From contig CM075676.1 of the NCBI GenBank assembly GCA_037962975.1, positions 43,315,501-43,379,500 of the forward strand: DNA of 64,000 nucleotides, in the 5' to 3' direction. Source of the stretch: Clitoria ternatea. Its lineage: Eukaryota > Streptophyta > Magnoliopsida > Fabales > Fabaceae. Shown piece after piece: positions 1-14,400 of the stretch (the first letter of the stretch is position 1; every line of letters begins with the position of its first letter). Position numbers and translations under genes: made by a program. The notes under the pieces are model-generated. The model was not told where the DNA came from and ran no database searches. It saw nothing but the letters and a program-made list of their open reading frames with translations.

Positions 1-1716
1 ATAGTTATAAAACTTGGTTGGATTTGATTGGTTAAACTAGGAATTGATTGTTTGTCTGATTTACTTAAGTCTTTTGTCAAGTCAAATGTATGAACAAATT
101 GGTAAAAATTGATAGTCTGAACTGGTAATTCAGGCAGTCGAATCGGTAACAGGCTGAATTGGTAATAAAACTGGTTCAACTAATGGTATGACTGATTGAA
201 TTTGTTAATAATATTAATTAAACTGTATACCTTTTAAATTTTTATCCACTGAGTTAATTGGTTTAGGTAATGATTCATTGGCTTCACCATTCATTATTCT
301 ACGTCTTATAGAATAGTAGTGGTCACAATATCATCGACCAGTTTGATTGATCCCTCAACGAATAGTTGCTTTACTAAAAAAGTTAGTATCTATTTGATGC
401 ACGAAATGGATTATGAAATTGAAGATTGAATTATATTGAATTATGACCTTTGGAAGTCTTTCTAAGAATTAGATTTCCAATTCTTTGATAAAAAGAAATT
501 TTGAAAAAGACTTCATAAAATCTAATTATCTAGAAGATTGTCATGCCTACTCAATTCTTGTACTTCATTTCGTTTTCTAGCTTAGAAACATATTTCTAAT
601 AAATTTTCATCGGTTTGGATTATATACATGAGCAAATTTAGACCATATAAACTTGCATAATATTTTAATTTTAATTTTAATTTTCACAAAACGTTCATCA
701 AAGGTGCTCATTTGACACTCCTTTTAAATACATATAACATCATTTTTGAAGTTTTATTAATTAGTATTTTTAAATCTGTTATAATAATTTACAAGTTTAA
801 TAGCAATGGGTTGTAAGTGTGAAACATTTACGCTATCAATAAATTATTAATAATCAAAAGGTTATAACTTCTAATATGATTCTTATTACTTACGTGAATA
901 ATTTTTCGCATTTAAAACAATGAGCTAAATATATTTTCGGTCTGTTTTACTGTCAAATTGAATTTAGACCCTAAATTAAATTCTCATTCCTTTTGATTCT
1001 TTTGTTCCACAAATAATGACAACATTCATCCTATTTTCTAGAACAAAGACAGAAACAATAAAATTTAACATAGTCAAATTATATTTAGACATTAAAACAC
1101 AGACGTGGAATATATTTAACCCTGTAACAATTTATGATTAAATAACCGTATAGTATAACGAGTTACATTAAATATTATAAACCAACCAAATTCATAATTT
1201 ATAACAACTTCTGAAGAAAATAAAATTTCATAGTTGACTCTTCGTGTACAATAGAAGCAAGCGCCAAATCAGTTATTTGCTGATATCATTAGATAAGTCG
1301 GTTAAAAAATTGACAAATTAACGAAGAGGCTACGCAGATTTAAAAGTGCAAATGCCCCAGTTTAAGGACCAAAAGTGTTTGACCAAAAAACTTCAAAAAC
1401 TAAATCCTATTAGCAATGCATAACAACCCCCAACAACAGTACGTATTATAATGCTATCATCAAATTACACTTAGAATAAAATTGATGAGATTTACTTTCT
1501 TATATTTCATATCATTCAATCAACAAAAAATAAATACTTCACTTACTCATAATCCAAACCAAAATTTCACTTATCACACTTATTTTTACAATTTCTTTGC
1601 ATCATTTTCCCCCACTTTTCATACTCAACCAATCACAGAGCATAAGCTACACCCGCAACTGCCATACATTGGAGTTAACAACAGCCCTACCTATCTGGAG
1701 CATAAGGCAATATGCG
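1..1716. other. AT-rich intergenic DNA, no gene recognised
   Basis: Both strands are dense in stops and the few short open frames (for example near 1482-1866) are low-complexity and match nothing I know. I see no coding exon, RNA gene or clear transposon terminus. It lies beyond the 3' end of the minus-strand BSL phosphatase gene. Confidence 0.6.
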
Positions 1717-1930
1717 AAATTCTATTATCAAAATTCACACTTCTGCCAGAACATTTTGATTCACACAAAAATTAGTTGTACAGAGCATGGATGGGAATTA
1801 CACAAAGCAACACCTATTATACAAAATTCTATTATCAAAATTCACATTTCTGCCAGAACATTTTGATTCACACAAAAATTAGTTATACAGAGCATGGATG
1901 GGAATTACACAAAGCAACGCCTATTATACA
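1717..1930. repeat. 107-bp tandem duplication (two copies)
   Basis: Positions 1717-1823 and 1824-1930 are nearly identical head-to-tail copies. Each starts AAATTCTATTATCAAAATTC and they differ at only a few positions. The repeat sits about 480 bp beyond the stop codon of the minus-strand BSL gene, so it could fall near its transcript end. No coding potential is evident. Confidence 0.9.
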
Positions 1931-2413
1931 TGGACCCCCGAGAAAGATTTTCTGATTTATATATCTCACCATCACAGGAAAAAAAGAAAAAACCCCGTGT
2001 CCTCTTCACTTGAAATGAAATTGGAAAAACAACCAATAATAACCTAGGGATGATGAGTAAAAAAAATGTGAAAAATAATGCAAAAATTAGGAAGCAATGA
2101 CTATCCATGACACAGACATCCATGACTTTGATTTTGTACCTACGGTTCAATTTACATTGCGTGAGTGGAACCCAGACTGCAACCTCAAGCTTTGTCAAGC
2201 AACAGCTACCAACCTTCTTGTCGAACTCATATCTTCTCTACACACCAGCTGATTGAATAGTGAGAACCAGGATGTGTAAGCTCACTTTCTGCGGGTATTT
2301 AGATCACAAGTTCGAATACCCGTAAATGGCATCATGATATACGTAACACCAGAAACTCGGGCGATAGCACAAGCTGTTAAGGCATAAACAACAGGAGCAC
2401 TTTCAATGCATCA

Positions 2414-5400
2414 CTATATCCAAGCAAGCGAACCTCGGTCATTTGTTACTTGAGGACGGCCTCTAGTCGGTGTTGGTGGTCTGTTAGCATTCAACTCCTA
2501 TAGATGTTTTAACCCCAATAAAAATAAACACAGATGGCTTTAGTCCCATGAAACTGAATTAGATCAGCATCAGAAAACGGGAAAGGCTGATTATTTCAAA
2601 ATTCACTGAGGGATAGTTTTGGGGTTTAGAGAAAGTGGAAAAGGGGGAATTAAGAGTAGTAGGGAAGAAAATAGTAACATTATATGGTGTATAAAAAATT
2701 ATAATATTCACAAACAGAAAGGGGGGAAAGGCTTTCCATAACCCTTGTCATTCTCTCCCTTTCCCTCTAAAATTAACTCGCAAACATACCCTCTTAAATG
2801 TGCATGTTTATTTCGTAGGTGCGCCATTATGCAGCAGCAACAGGGTGACAACCATTTAATGAATAAAATTAGAAACAATACCTGCATCCATGTATCCTCA
2901 ATATGACGTTCTGGTGACGTTTCTGGTGAAGAGATTGCAGGTGGTAATGGATGAATTAATTTAGGAACCACAACAAGATCTCTACCCAAAACTAATATTG
3001 CCCCAGCATTATTAGCAGTACCTATTGCCACAGCAAAGTGCAAAATTTTATAAGGGAAAATAATCTGAAGGGTAAAAGAGCAATGTAAAAGCCAGCAACA
3101 AATACCACAGTAGTTTGTAGCAGAAAATAGTGTGATCAAATGTCCCTGGGCAAAACGCTCAAAGCCATCCATCACACACTCGTGTGCACGAACAATCAGC
3201 TGAAGATCATTGTTATTGCAGAATTCCATGACACGATCAGGCTGCAACAGTAAACCCCATTTAGAAGAGAATAATATGTAAGTTTAACCTAGTAGCATAA
3301 AAAGTATAAATAACAGCCATCATAAAAGGCAATCTTCAAAATTAGAGGAAACATGATAAGGGGGTGCTGGCATTAATAATAACATCTGCAAAGGGAAATG
3401 GAATAATGAGATTTGAGACAAGCAGTACAACAATCCAAAGTTGCATCACTAACAGAATCAGTTTTATTCTCTTATAAATTTTAAATCTATATCTAAAGCA
3501 TAACTTGAAAAATAATTGTCTAAAAGATGCATATTACAACTACAGATGTTCGAGGGCATCAACACTTCACAATTAATTTGCAAATTTAAAATGATCGTTC
3601 AAAATTCAGTATCACTAGTACATTAGTTTAGAATTTTTGAGAGTAATGGAACACTTGAAACATGAGCAGTCTAAACTCATCAAATTCAATCCCATAAACC
3701 GATGCTGACAAGTATTAATATATTCAACATTTCTTATCAAATCACATATCTGTTTATATGAATGTCCAGAAAACTAATAAGCACAAGTAATAACAGGTAA
3801 CAATCACTAACCCCAAAAGTAACTAATCCTGGACCCCTAGCATTTGGCCGCAGCCCTTCAACACTGTCATTCTCTGTAGGATCAGACCTAGAGAAACATT
3901 CCATGCTGTCATTATTCCAAAAGGAGATAAAGTAAATTGTCATAAACATGTAAAAAAAGTACACAATTGCACTAACCACAATAGATCCATAAGCACAATA
4001 GATCCTGCTTCCATCGTAATTGGACGCTGAATATTCTCAATTTGTTCGAGATGATTTATTGAACGACCAATACCCCCATGCATGCAAATAATTTTTTTCT
4101 CAATTAGTGCAGCCAGAGGAAGCCAGTTAAACAAACGGTTTATGCGGTGCCAGGCCCAAATTCCATCTCTCTCACCCTATCAGCAAATCACAAGGTTTCT
4201 TAATTGAATAAACAATAAGGATAGAAAATAGTGCCCAGTACATGAAATATGAAATTCTGTACCATCCTCTCAATGCACTCGATTCGGAAACCAAAAAGGG
4301 CATTAATATCCGCAGCTTCATGGTTACCACGTATTAAATGTACATTGCTTGAATACTCAACCTGCAAAATTCAAATAACCATCCATAAACCTGACACCAT
4401 GGAACTTGATAAACACAAAATGACCAGAGTACCTTCAGAGCAAGCAGAAGGCTTATAGTTTCCAGGCTGTGTTGGCCCCTATCAACATAATCTCCTAGGA
4501 ATAGATAATCAATGTACCTGACAGTCATTTTACACAAGATTAGAAATATCAATAAAATGCCTAAATCACTTGCATTAAACCAGTCCAAACAAAAATTTTA
4601 AGCTAGCTAGATATGGAGGAAGGGTGAAAACCTGTCAATCATTTATTTTCTTCTGCTCGCTTGTAAACCATAAACTTTGGGATCAACATAAGACAAACCA
4701 TTTGATTCCAAGCACTAAATCTAACAATCCATGTAGTAACTAGTAACCCACACGTGGGACAGATTCACATATCCCATGTAAAGCAACAAAAATTGGATTT
4801 ATATCATATTAAATTACTACCACATGAATACATGCATCGTGCACATTAGTGCTAGTATTATTAGCTAGCCATACCTGATAGATTACAATGAAAAAACAAG
4901 AATATACAAAATTGAAAGAGACCATGAGACCAGTAAAAAATATTAGTGTTGGATAATTAATCACAAGATGTTTTGTTCAAAGAGATCACAACAATGCATC
5001 AAGTGTGCAATAACTATCAAAGTTAACACTCAATTGAGACTCTACAAATGTTTAAATCCACTTATGGTAACAAACCAACTGGCATGGATAACTAAAGAAA
5101 GCAGGTTGTGAATTAGACATCATAAGACATCGACAACCATGCTTAGACACCCTGATAATAATCAACTGACAGAAGCATTAGCTAGAAAACAGACAACACA
5201 ATGCATAACATTGGGGGCGCAGTCACTATCCATGAAAGCTAATGAACTTACGCTATGTCACCGGCAGTTGACGGTGCACCATACTCATCAAAGAGGCGCA
5301 TGAGATCCCCAAACTGCCCATGTAAATCACCAAATATTTTAATTGGCGCCCTAAGCTGTAAGACGCTTGGTTCACTTGAAAATATTCGCTCTGCACTATC

Positions 5401-8400
5401 ACAAAGATCGGCAATTTCATTGCAGTCCAAGAAAAACTGCCGGCGAACAGGTGGTTTCCAGCCACGAGGCTTTAAGAGGTGAGCTATAACCTATAAAGAA
5501 GGTCAGGAAACACCATAAGAAACAAAGTGAACATAACATGAATCCAAGAGCCTGGGTGATCCAACATAATAGGCATCAACAAACCAACATGAACACACAA
5601 GAACATCAGGATTCAACGCAATGTATTCAAAATATTGCCAAGAAGAGGAGAGATAGATTAGGAAATGACAACAAAAGGAAAGTTAACTAACACGATATAT
5701 CTAATGTTCTGACCCAACCCTACTAATGACTCAGATTTGGTAGGTCAAGTGGACAACTTTTAAAAGCTCAGGTTGTTTTAATCAATTAGATTTAGTGCAC
5801 ACTTGATCCACTACCATTGCATAATTACCATATATTGAAAGCATATGAGGTATGTCCATGATAACGGGGAGACATTAAGGTGAACAAACCCACAAGTGGT
5901 GGACACCACAATACAACCGAAAACCTTAAGGTCTTAGGTGCATGAATCTTTGCACTTATAAACCACTCACCTTACCCATATCTATTCAATGTGAGACTGA
6001 GTCACACTTGAATTTTTCAACACTCCCCCCTCAAGTGTGACTTGGAATGTTGTCCCTCAAACGTGCTGGAACCAGTTAAAGGTGGTTGTGAGTAACTAGA
6101 GTCCCATTGTAGATTAGGAGGCTTTGATACCATATTAGAAAATGGTGGGCCTAACTTAAGCCAAAAGCTAGCTCATACGATGAGAATTACCCTCGCCCTG
6201 TATACATTTAATTGGCCATATCTCTACATAATGTGGGACTTTCAAACTAAATAAAATAAGTATTGCCTTAAATAGAGTTTAATTTTGATCCACTGTTTTG
6301 TGTTGAAGTTTATCACTACTACCAATTTTGTGTCAATAGATTTTGACCATGATAATCACTATTAGAAGCCAAACTCTTTCAATTAAGCAGTAACACAGTA
6401 TTGATAGTGTAAAATTGTTAATGGGAAACAAAATTATACATTTTCAAATATTATAATACCACCTGCAGTCAACTGTAGTTATTGAGACAAGTCCGTACCT
6501 TTTTGGGGACAGTATTGATAGACATCTGCCGATCTAATAATTTTCTAGCAGCAGTCGCACTTTCTGGAGTGCCGTAACTGACCCGCCTGCCTTCATTTTC
6601 AAACTGATCAATTGAAAGCTGTCTAACCATGCCACCTAATGCTCCACCTGTCTCTGCAGCAACAACCACCTGCAGAAAATTTCAGAGAACATATATTGAG
6701 CTTCAATATTCAAGGAACTTTTTACCTGCATAACCTTTGTGAGTAAAATGTATTGCTTACAGCTCTGTGGTGCAGCCTCACTCCACCAGGTGGAATGCTA
6801 TTTGTCCCAGCAGAATCAGGCTTAATCAAGGAAGATATTTGTTTGCCACTAGGGGTTGCCTCAGCCCCTCGGTCTCGGTCAGGCAACTCAACTTCTCCGT
6901 TCACTTGTCTTGCCTTGGCAGCAGCCAGTGCCGCACTGATAGCTTCTGCTTCTGCAGCTGAGGCCTCAACTAAATACTCAACTCCTTTGCTGGTTCTCCT
7001 GTTCAAAATTCTTCATATGAATAATGAAGCCAATGTAACAATTTTACACTTCACACAGAGATGTTCAGATAATAAAAAATGTCATGCCTGGATCCTTGAA
7101 GCATGGCATTTTCAGTGCTGATATCAGTATACATGTCACCATTTACAGGGGGGGCCACTGGATTACCCAAAACAACTGCACCATCAGCAGTTGCTTCAGG
7201 CATGGTTTGCCTTGCCCTATCGTCAACAAATCCATATCGTCCAGGTAATCGCCCTGCACCTACATTAGATGCAGCTGCTGCAGCAGCAGCAGCAGCATGT
7301 GAAGCAGCAGAGGTTGTTTCTGCAGCTGCAAGATCCTCAGCAACAAGTAGGTCATCCAGCAAGACTCCTGCAGCATAAACATAATACATAATTTTCATCC
7401 TTGCTTGTCAAGCTAAAATCAGAACATAAAAACATAATATCCAAAAAGTGAGAATGAGTGTTAAGAGTAGAGTGTTTATATGCTGTAACGCTGTATATTG
7501 TATGAGTGTTTATATGCTGTAACGCCAAGTCCATTGAGGCACATGGCCTTATAAATGCTGTAAACCCTGATTCTGTAAGCTTTTCAGTCTAATAGAATTC
7601 CAATTCTCTCAAGTTCTGATTCTCTCCTTTCTAAAATGAGGGCAAGCATCTCAGCTTGCAAGATCAAGAAGGATTGACACACCACATGAACAGTTTAAAT
7701 TATATTGTAATCTTAGATCCACTCACAAATTATGTAAGAATCCAGAAACTGTTAGTTGGAATTTGGAACAGCACGAATCAACAGTATGCTTAGTCGATTA
7801 GCAAAACCCCAAGTAACTAAAATGTCATCAGCAAGCAGGCTGGCCCCATAAAGTACATTGATCAAGCAAATAGGAAACAAACTCCATTTAAGATTATGAC
7901 TTACCACCTCGTAAACCACCATAAATAAATATTAAGTCACCAACAGCAGCAGCAGCATGCCTACAACGCCGTGTCAACTCAACTGAAGCATCTCCACCAG
8001 CGGCATCAGCACTGTATCTGCCTGTTCTTGGACTAGTAACAACAGATTTTGTATCACACCAGACACCAGCAGCAGTGTCCAACACTACAAATCAGGAAAA
8101 AATCATTAGAACAAACATCAAAATGCAACATTAATTGACACAAGACTAGCTTTCCCATAAAAATGAAAATACAAAAAAATTACCATCGGTAAAAAATAAC
8201 TAAAGGCTACAGCAGCAACTAGGCACCAGCAAGCTACCCTACAAACAGTAGCTACAACAGTAATGAAACTCCAAAAGCATTTGTTATTGCTTATAACAGA
8301 TTATCCAGACTTTCTTAATTTCACTCTAAGAAAAGCCACTCTCCAGTTAAAAAAATGAAAAAATATGAATGCAAGAGTAGAGGAAGATAGAGATCATGGG

Positions 8401-11400
8401 CATAAAGTCTAATGATAATGGTCAATAAGTAGTTTGTAAGGGAATTAGCTCCTCTAAAATGTGGGGTTCACTCCAGTGGATAAAGCACTAAATTAACCGT
8501 TGATTTAAAAATTAAAGGAATAGATTTTAACAACATAATTTTCTATACATGCACATGTGCCACTGATTTTTAAATCAATGGTATAACTCTGCACTTTAAG
8601 CAATGCCACATACAAACATAGAGCCTGGCAACATTGCAATACACAAAATTTTAAGCAACACCACATTCAAGTACCTGCAATACTAGATGAATCTTCAACC
8701 ATCCTTCCTCCTCCAAGAGCACCGCCAGATACATGAAGCCTTGCATTAACAAAAACCTGGAATCATTAAACAATTAAATAACAATTCTCAGAATATACCA
8801 CCAACTGAGAAAAAATACAATAAAGTAAAAGAAATTAAATCCTACCGCCGCATGTTGATATCTTGGAGATGGTGAGACGCCAGGAGCAATTGCCCATTCC
8901 CAACGACCATCTCTGTGCTTAGCAAGTCCATATGCACTTGCCAATGGCTGTAATATAAGATTTGGGCAAAGGGGGAGAATATATGGCTAGAAGGTTAGAA
9001 TTAATACATGAGGGTCAATAAAAATACTTAACAGAAATTAAAACAAAATGAAATCAATCCGCCACTTTTCTGTTTGATGATTAAGAAAATAGGATCGAAG
9101 AACTATCACCACTAGACACATGACACATAAAGTCAAACGTTAAATAGCTTCAACTGTCAAGGATATCTGCCACAAGAGTCCAATATTTTACTCATAGGTG
9201 ACAGTCTTCTTGAGAATTTAGAAATTCGGTAGTTGTCGGAACATAAACAACCTGTCACCAAAAAGCTCCCAATCCCAACAGCTTCTAAGCCTTATTTCAA
9301 TTTAAATATTAATAAGAGAACATTTAATCGTCAATCAAAAGATTCCATCCCAGCCCAATACTCCTGTTTAACGGTGAGTCAAATTTTAAAATTCTAAACT
9401 ATTCATGTTTATCTCTCGGATATATATCCTTATAAACCTCTGGTCATTCTTATCTACCGATGGCACCCATATAAAGGTCAAAAGTTCCCTCAGTTAGTAA
9501 CTTACTTTGCTCAATCATAAGTTTTAACACTCTTAAATTTAGGTATTGGACTTAACTCAATCCTAAAAGCTAGCTCATGAGATGAGGATTGCCTTCACTT
9601 TATATACTTTCAATTGGTCATATCACTATGGGACTTTCAACACACCCTCTCATGCCCAAGAATGAACATCTAGGGCGTGGAGAAATACGGGTGGCCCAAT
9701 AACATGGGACTTGCAACACATCCCCTCACAGGCGGCCCAACAACATCTAGGATAGGCTCTGTTACCATCTTAAATTTAGGTATTAGGCTTAACTCAATCC
9801 TAAAAGTTAGCTCATGAGATGAGTATTACCTTCATCTTATATACTTTTAATTAGTCATATCACTATTCAATACGGGACTTTCAACAAGCACGATTGACTC
9901 TAGCCATTGATGGTCAATCACATGCAAGCCAACCCCATAAACAGTGCATCCCTAAATGCAAAGAATTGAAAGGCAGCCACCATTCTCTGGATGAATCCAA
10001 TTTTCAGAAGGAATTGACTGTGCTGTTACAGTCCTAGTATAACTGTTTTTTCTTTGTTTTTTTTTATGAAAAAAAAAATGAAAGGAAGAAAAACACTCAA
10101 GGATACCTCATCCTCACTCCCTAGTTTACTTAGTCCATGATAATATATCCTTATATAGCAATCAGGTAGAAACAGACCTAAATAGTATGATAAGTTGAGC
10201 AAACAAGCATACGCCACTTCAGTAGCTTAAGAAAAGGGGATAATTAACTCCACTCTTCACTAAAGATAACTCTTGGTAAATGAAAGTGGTATCATTATGA
10301 GGAAGATTCCTAGACAAACTAAGTCAATAGAATGAGAAAGTAAAAATTCCTGAATAGATAACTCACAACACTATTGGCATCCCTCCCTCCACAAAGCAGG
10401 AGAAGTCCATCAGAGCGTGCACTGGCTGTTGCATACCTACTCAAAAGTAAACAACAAATTGGAAACTCATACCCACAATTATAAAAAAAATAAAAAAGAT
10501 TTTAAGCACAAAATGACAGCCAACTTAAATAAATACAAAGGTTTTATAGAGCTATTTGAGACATCTATCACGGTTCTTAAAGTACGCTCTTGAGCTCAAT
10601 AAAAACACAGTAATAGCAAGCTTTCTTCATCCCACAAAGAGAATACTAATGCCAATCTCAAAGCTTAAGAAAATGCATTATGATTGATCAAATAATAAGA
10701 AGATTACACAAGAATGAAGCTTACATGGTGTAGATTACTAAAGGGGGTTTGTTTCTAAAGGGAGTTTGTCTCCAAAGTGCAACAAGGGCATATTAACCCT
10801 TAAAAGTTACAACATTTAGAGGTTAAGTTCATTATGTAGATTACTAAATTAAAGGTGGATAGGCCATATTTGCTCACTTTAGAAACAAACACACTTTGGA
10901 GGAGCCCTTTCCATTACAGAATAATATTGTATTTAACATCTACTGCTTCCAAAATATTCCACAAAACGGCTCTCAAATTGAAAGAAAGAATGATCACCCA
11001 ACATACCAGCCACAAATATACAATGCAATAGTAACCAACATACCACCCACAAATATACAATGCAATAGTAACCAACAGCAAATAAGCTTGGCACTGCAGA
11101 CTATCAAAAATAACAAGAAATTGGTTTTCACTTATTTTGTTATGGAAAAAAGGAGGGAGAGAAGTAGAAGTAGAACAAATAGAAAAAAATCAACAGCAGT
11201 GACCTTAGATGTCAATATATGAAATTATAGCGTCAATATCTTGTTATATCATAGAATATCTTAGATTATCCTTCAGGATTAGTTTCCTTATTTATACAAT
11301 ATCTCTTATGAATGATTACCATATTTCCATGTACTGTTATGATTTGTTTACCTATTTATATAAGATTATAATCAGCATAAATAAGAGATAGTGCTCTAGG

Positions 11401-14400
11401 TTTATTAACACATCAACATATTGTAATAAATTTAGTAAATATCAATTTGTCTCTCACCTCTTTCTCTCTCTCTATACCTAAAATCCCAAAATTTTCAACA
11501 TTAGACATGATAATAGTTTAAAAACCAGGGGGCTGGGGCAACCCTCTTTTTAAAATCCAAATAATATCATATAAAGTGAAACAAAGTTCACAAAGAAATT
11601 TAATCCACAAAGCATATCAGTCTGACAAACCAACATGCTTGTCTACATAAATTCAGAAAGGGTATCAAAGTAAATAGTATTTCCTCTTTCTGGGACTAGC
11701 CAGCCACATTGGCAGTGAGTCTGTGGCATACCAAATTGGACTCAGAAAAAGCTGCCCATAGAACCTAATCCATGACATCAAAGGCTACAGACCAGCTAAG
11801 GTATGATATTCATAGCATTTAAACTGACATATACATAGTGAATATGAGATTGGTCAAGGAAGGTGAAATTCATGGACACATTACATGCACGGAGGTGGAC
11901 CCTCTCCTTCTGGCTCTAGCTTTCGCCATTCATAAGGCTTGGCAGCTGTGTCCAAGGCCCATACATCAGCCAAAGGTCTCTTTCCTGGAAAGGAATGAAA
12001 CATGTGTAAGATCTGATAAATTTAAATTCAGAACCATCATTTGGGTAGTAGTTACCATCATTGCCTCCAATTGCCATGAGATACCTCTGCCCCACCAAAG
12101 CCATAACATGTCCATACCGTGGCCCTGGTCCAGGGCCCGGAACACCAACTCTATATGACATTCAGTACCCACTGTATCAGATAAAAGCCGCTAAGGAGGA
12201 AAAGAAAAGACCTGTTACTATTCTAACCTATGCCATCGTGGCCGTTGCTGAGTGAGATCAAGAACATGAAGGTCCTCTGCAGACAAACCAGCAGGACCAA
12301 TGCCACCCTGTTTTATGGTGCAATACTCCTCTAAGAATTAAGGTAGTCATATAAAGAAGTTATATAAAATAACCAATTCTTCGTTAACTTAAGAGGTAAA
12401 CTCTCCACGCTACCTGAATAACAACCATTGTTCCCACAGCAGTTGCAACGTGTGCAGCCCTAGGGGTTGGAGGCTCTCCAATGGGAGTTATCCTGTATTT
12501 AACTTTCCTTATAAGCAAAGATGCAAACTACATACAGCCATACAAGCATCACTTAAGGCTTAATGAAGGCTGGAAAGAATAACCTAGTTCTGAGCTTACC
12601 TAGACCATTTATTAGTCAAAACATCATAACAGTGAACATCAGCAGTGGCCCCAGCTAAACCTGCAGAACAAAGGAAACATACCAGTCATAATAAATTTCA
12701 AGAATAAATACCAATCCAATCAATATCAGTGCTTATCCAAAGGTGAAAGAATTGTTCAAAATCTATAGACTAGTCATTGTTGATCTTGCAGCATGCATCT
12801 CAAGATGAGCAGATGATGCAAATTCACATTATTAAATTAGGAATATTTCTGCTCAATCAGGTTTTCAGTATTGAGTTTCTGACATCAGTATGCATTAGAA
12901 ATAGAAATCATGAACAAGAACAGCATCCTACTTGGTGGACAACTTGAACTTCATGAATTACAGCAACTATATGGAGCTTCAAATGACTGGAAAGTAGTAC
13001 ATGTACAACAGTTAAATCATGATATAGAGCATAGCATGCACACCACATGGAAGCAGGAATTACATTGCTTGCCTGAAACAACAGTACTTGATCCTAAATG
13101 AGAAACCAATTATGTAGACATTTTCACAACAAAAAGATTATCACACAACAAACAGCAACATTCAACATCAAGTTTCAACCATGCCGAAACCAACAATGTT
13201 TCATAATTTGAGTTAATTTGCTATTAATGCCAATTCATGCAGTTATCTATGAGAAACTATACATTCATGTATTGTGAAAATAAACAAAGAAACAGAGTCC
13301 GCGAACAACCATCTCTCAACAGATATAACAATTTATCAACAGATATAACAATTTATTGTGTTTTTAATCCAATTTATTAAATGACTACAAGGAATGTTTC
13401 CCAGATAAATCATGATCAGTGTCTCAGAAAAAACTTAGCAGTATATACATACGACATAAAACTAAAACAGGAAGGCAGATGATAGAAAAAAGGGAAATAA
13501 GAAACTTTGCACAACTAGTCAGATTGGAGGTTTAGTGGCCTAACCCAACTATGGATGAAGATACAAATGTTAATAATAGCCATGCAATTGCAAAATTTTT
13601 GAACAAAATTTCAGAAACTTCCATTTTGTAAACCAGATAAAAAAGGAAACAAAGTTACAAAACAGGAATATTGGTAAAAATTCCATATCTTATCCGCTCA
13701 TTATACTGCATTGTGTTCCATCATGGAGTATACAAATCAAGGTTTATGAGAACCATAGTTCCCATGACCAGAAGCATACAGGTCACAAGGACCAAAGACC
13801 AAAACAACCATTTCCATGTCCTGAAACAACGACACAATCGAGGCCTTTGTTTTTAAATATCTCTAATAACTAGACACCGCTCCCCCCCCCCCCCCCCAAC
13901 AATAAAACAGAACTATACGTGCAGCTAAATTCAATTCAGCTTTTAAAACCAAAATTCAAACACTCAGCAACTGCATTTACGCTACATCACTGTTTTCAGA
14001 AAAGAGCAAAAGAAGAAAGTAAAAATACATACGTATGCCAGCACTTCCAGCGGATGAAGGAGTCCCCGAAGCCGCGGAATTGCCTTCAAGCGCAGTGGCA
14101 CCGCCGAACAAAATCAACCTCGGACCAATGTATCCCGTCGTTCCCTCCTCTCCGACCGCCGCCACGGCCGTCAACGTGTGACCACACCGCGGTCCCGGTC
14201 CGTCCTCCTTCTTGTCCATAATCGCATTCACAACTGAGTAAGTCGGCGCAAGCCTCGGACCAACCACCGGGCTGTGATGCGCCTGAGAAGTAGCCGCCGC
14301 CTCTGGCTGTGGCTGCTGTTGCGCCGGCGATTGTGCCGGAGATCCGCTTCCCGGCGGTGATGACGACGGCGACGGTGACTCCACTAGCTGTTCTCTCTCG

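Noticed and set aside
6753..7378. Plus-strand Ala/Ser-rich frames opposite BSL exons 11-12
   Set aside because: Shadows of the minus-strand exons, whose codon-level match to BSL proteins is clear.
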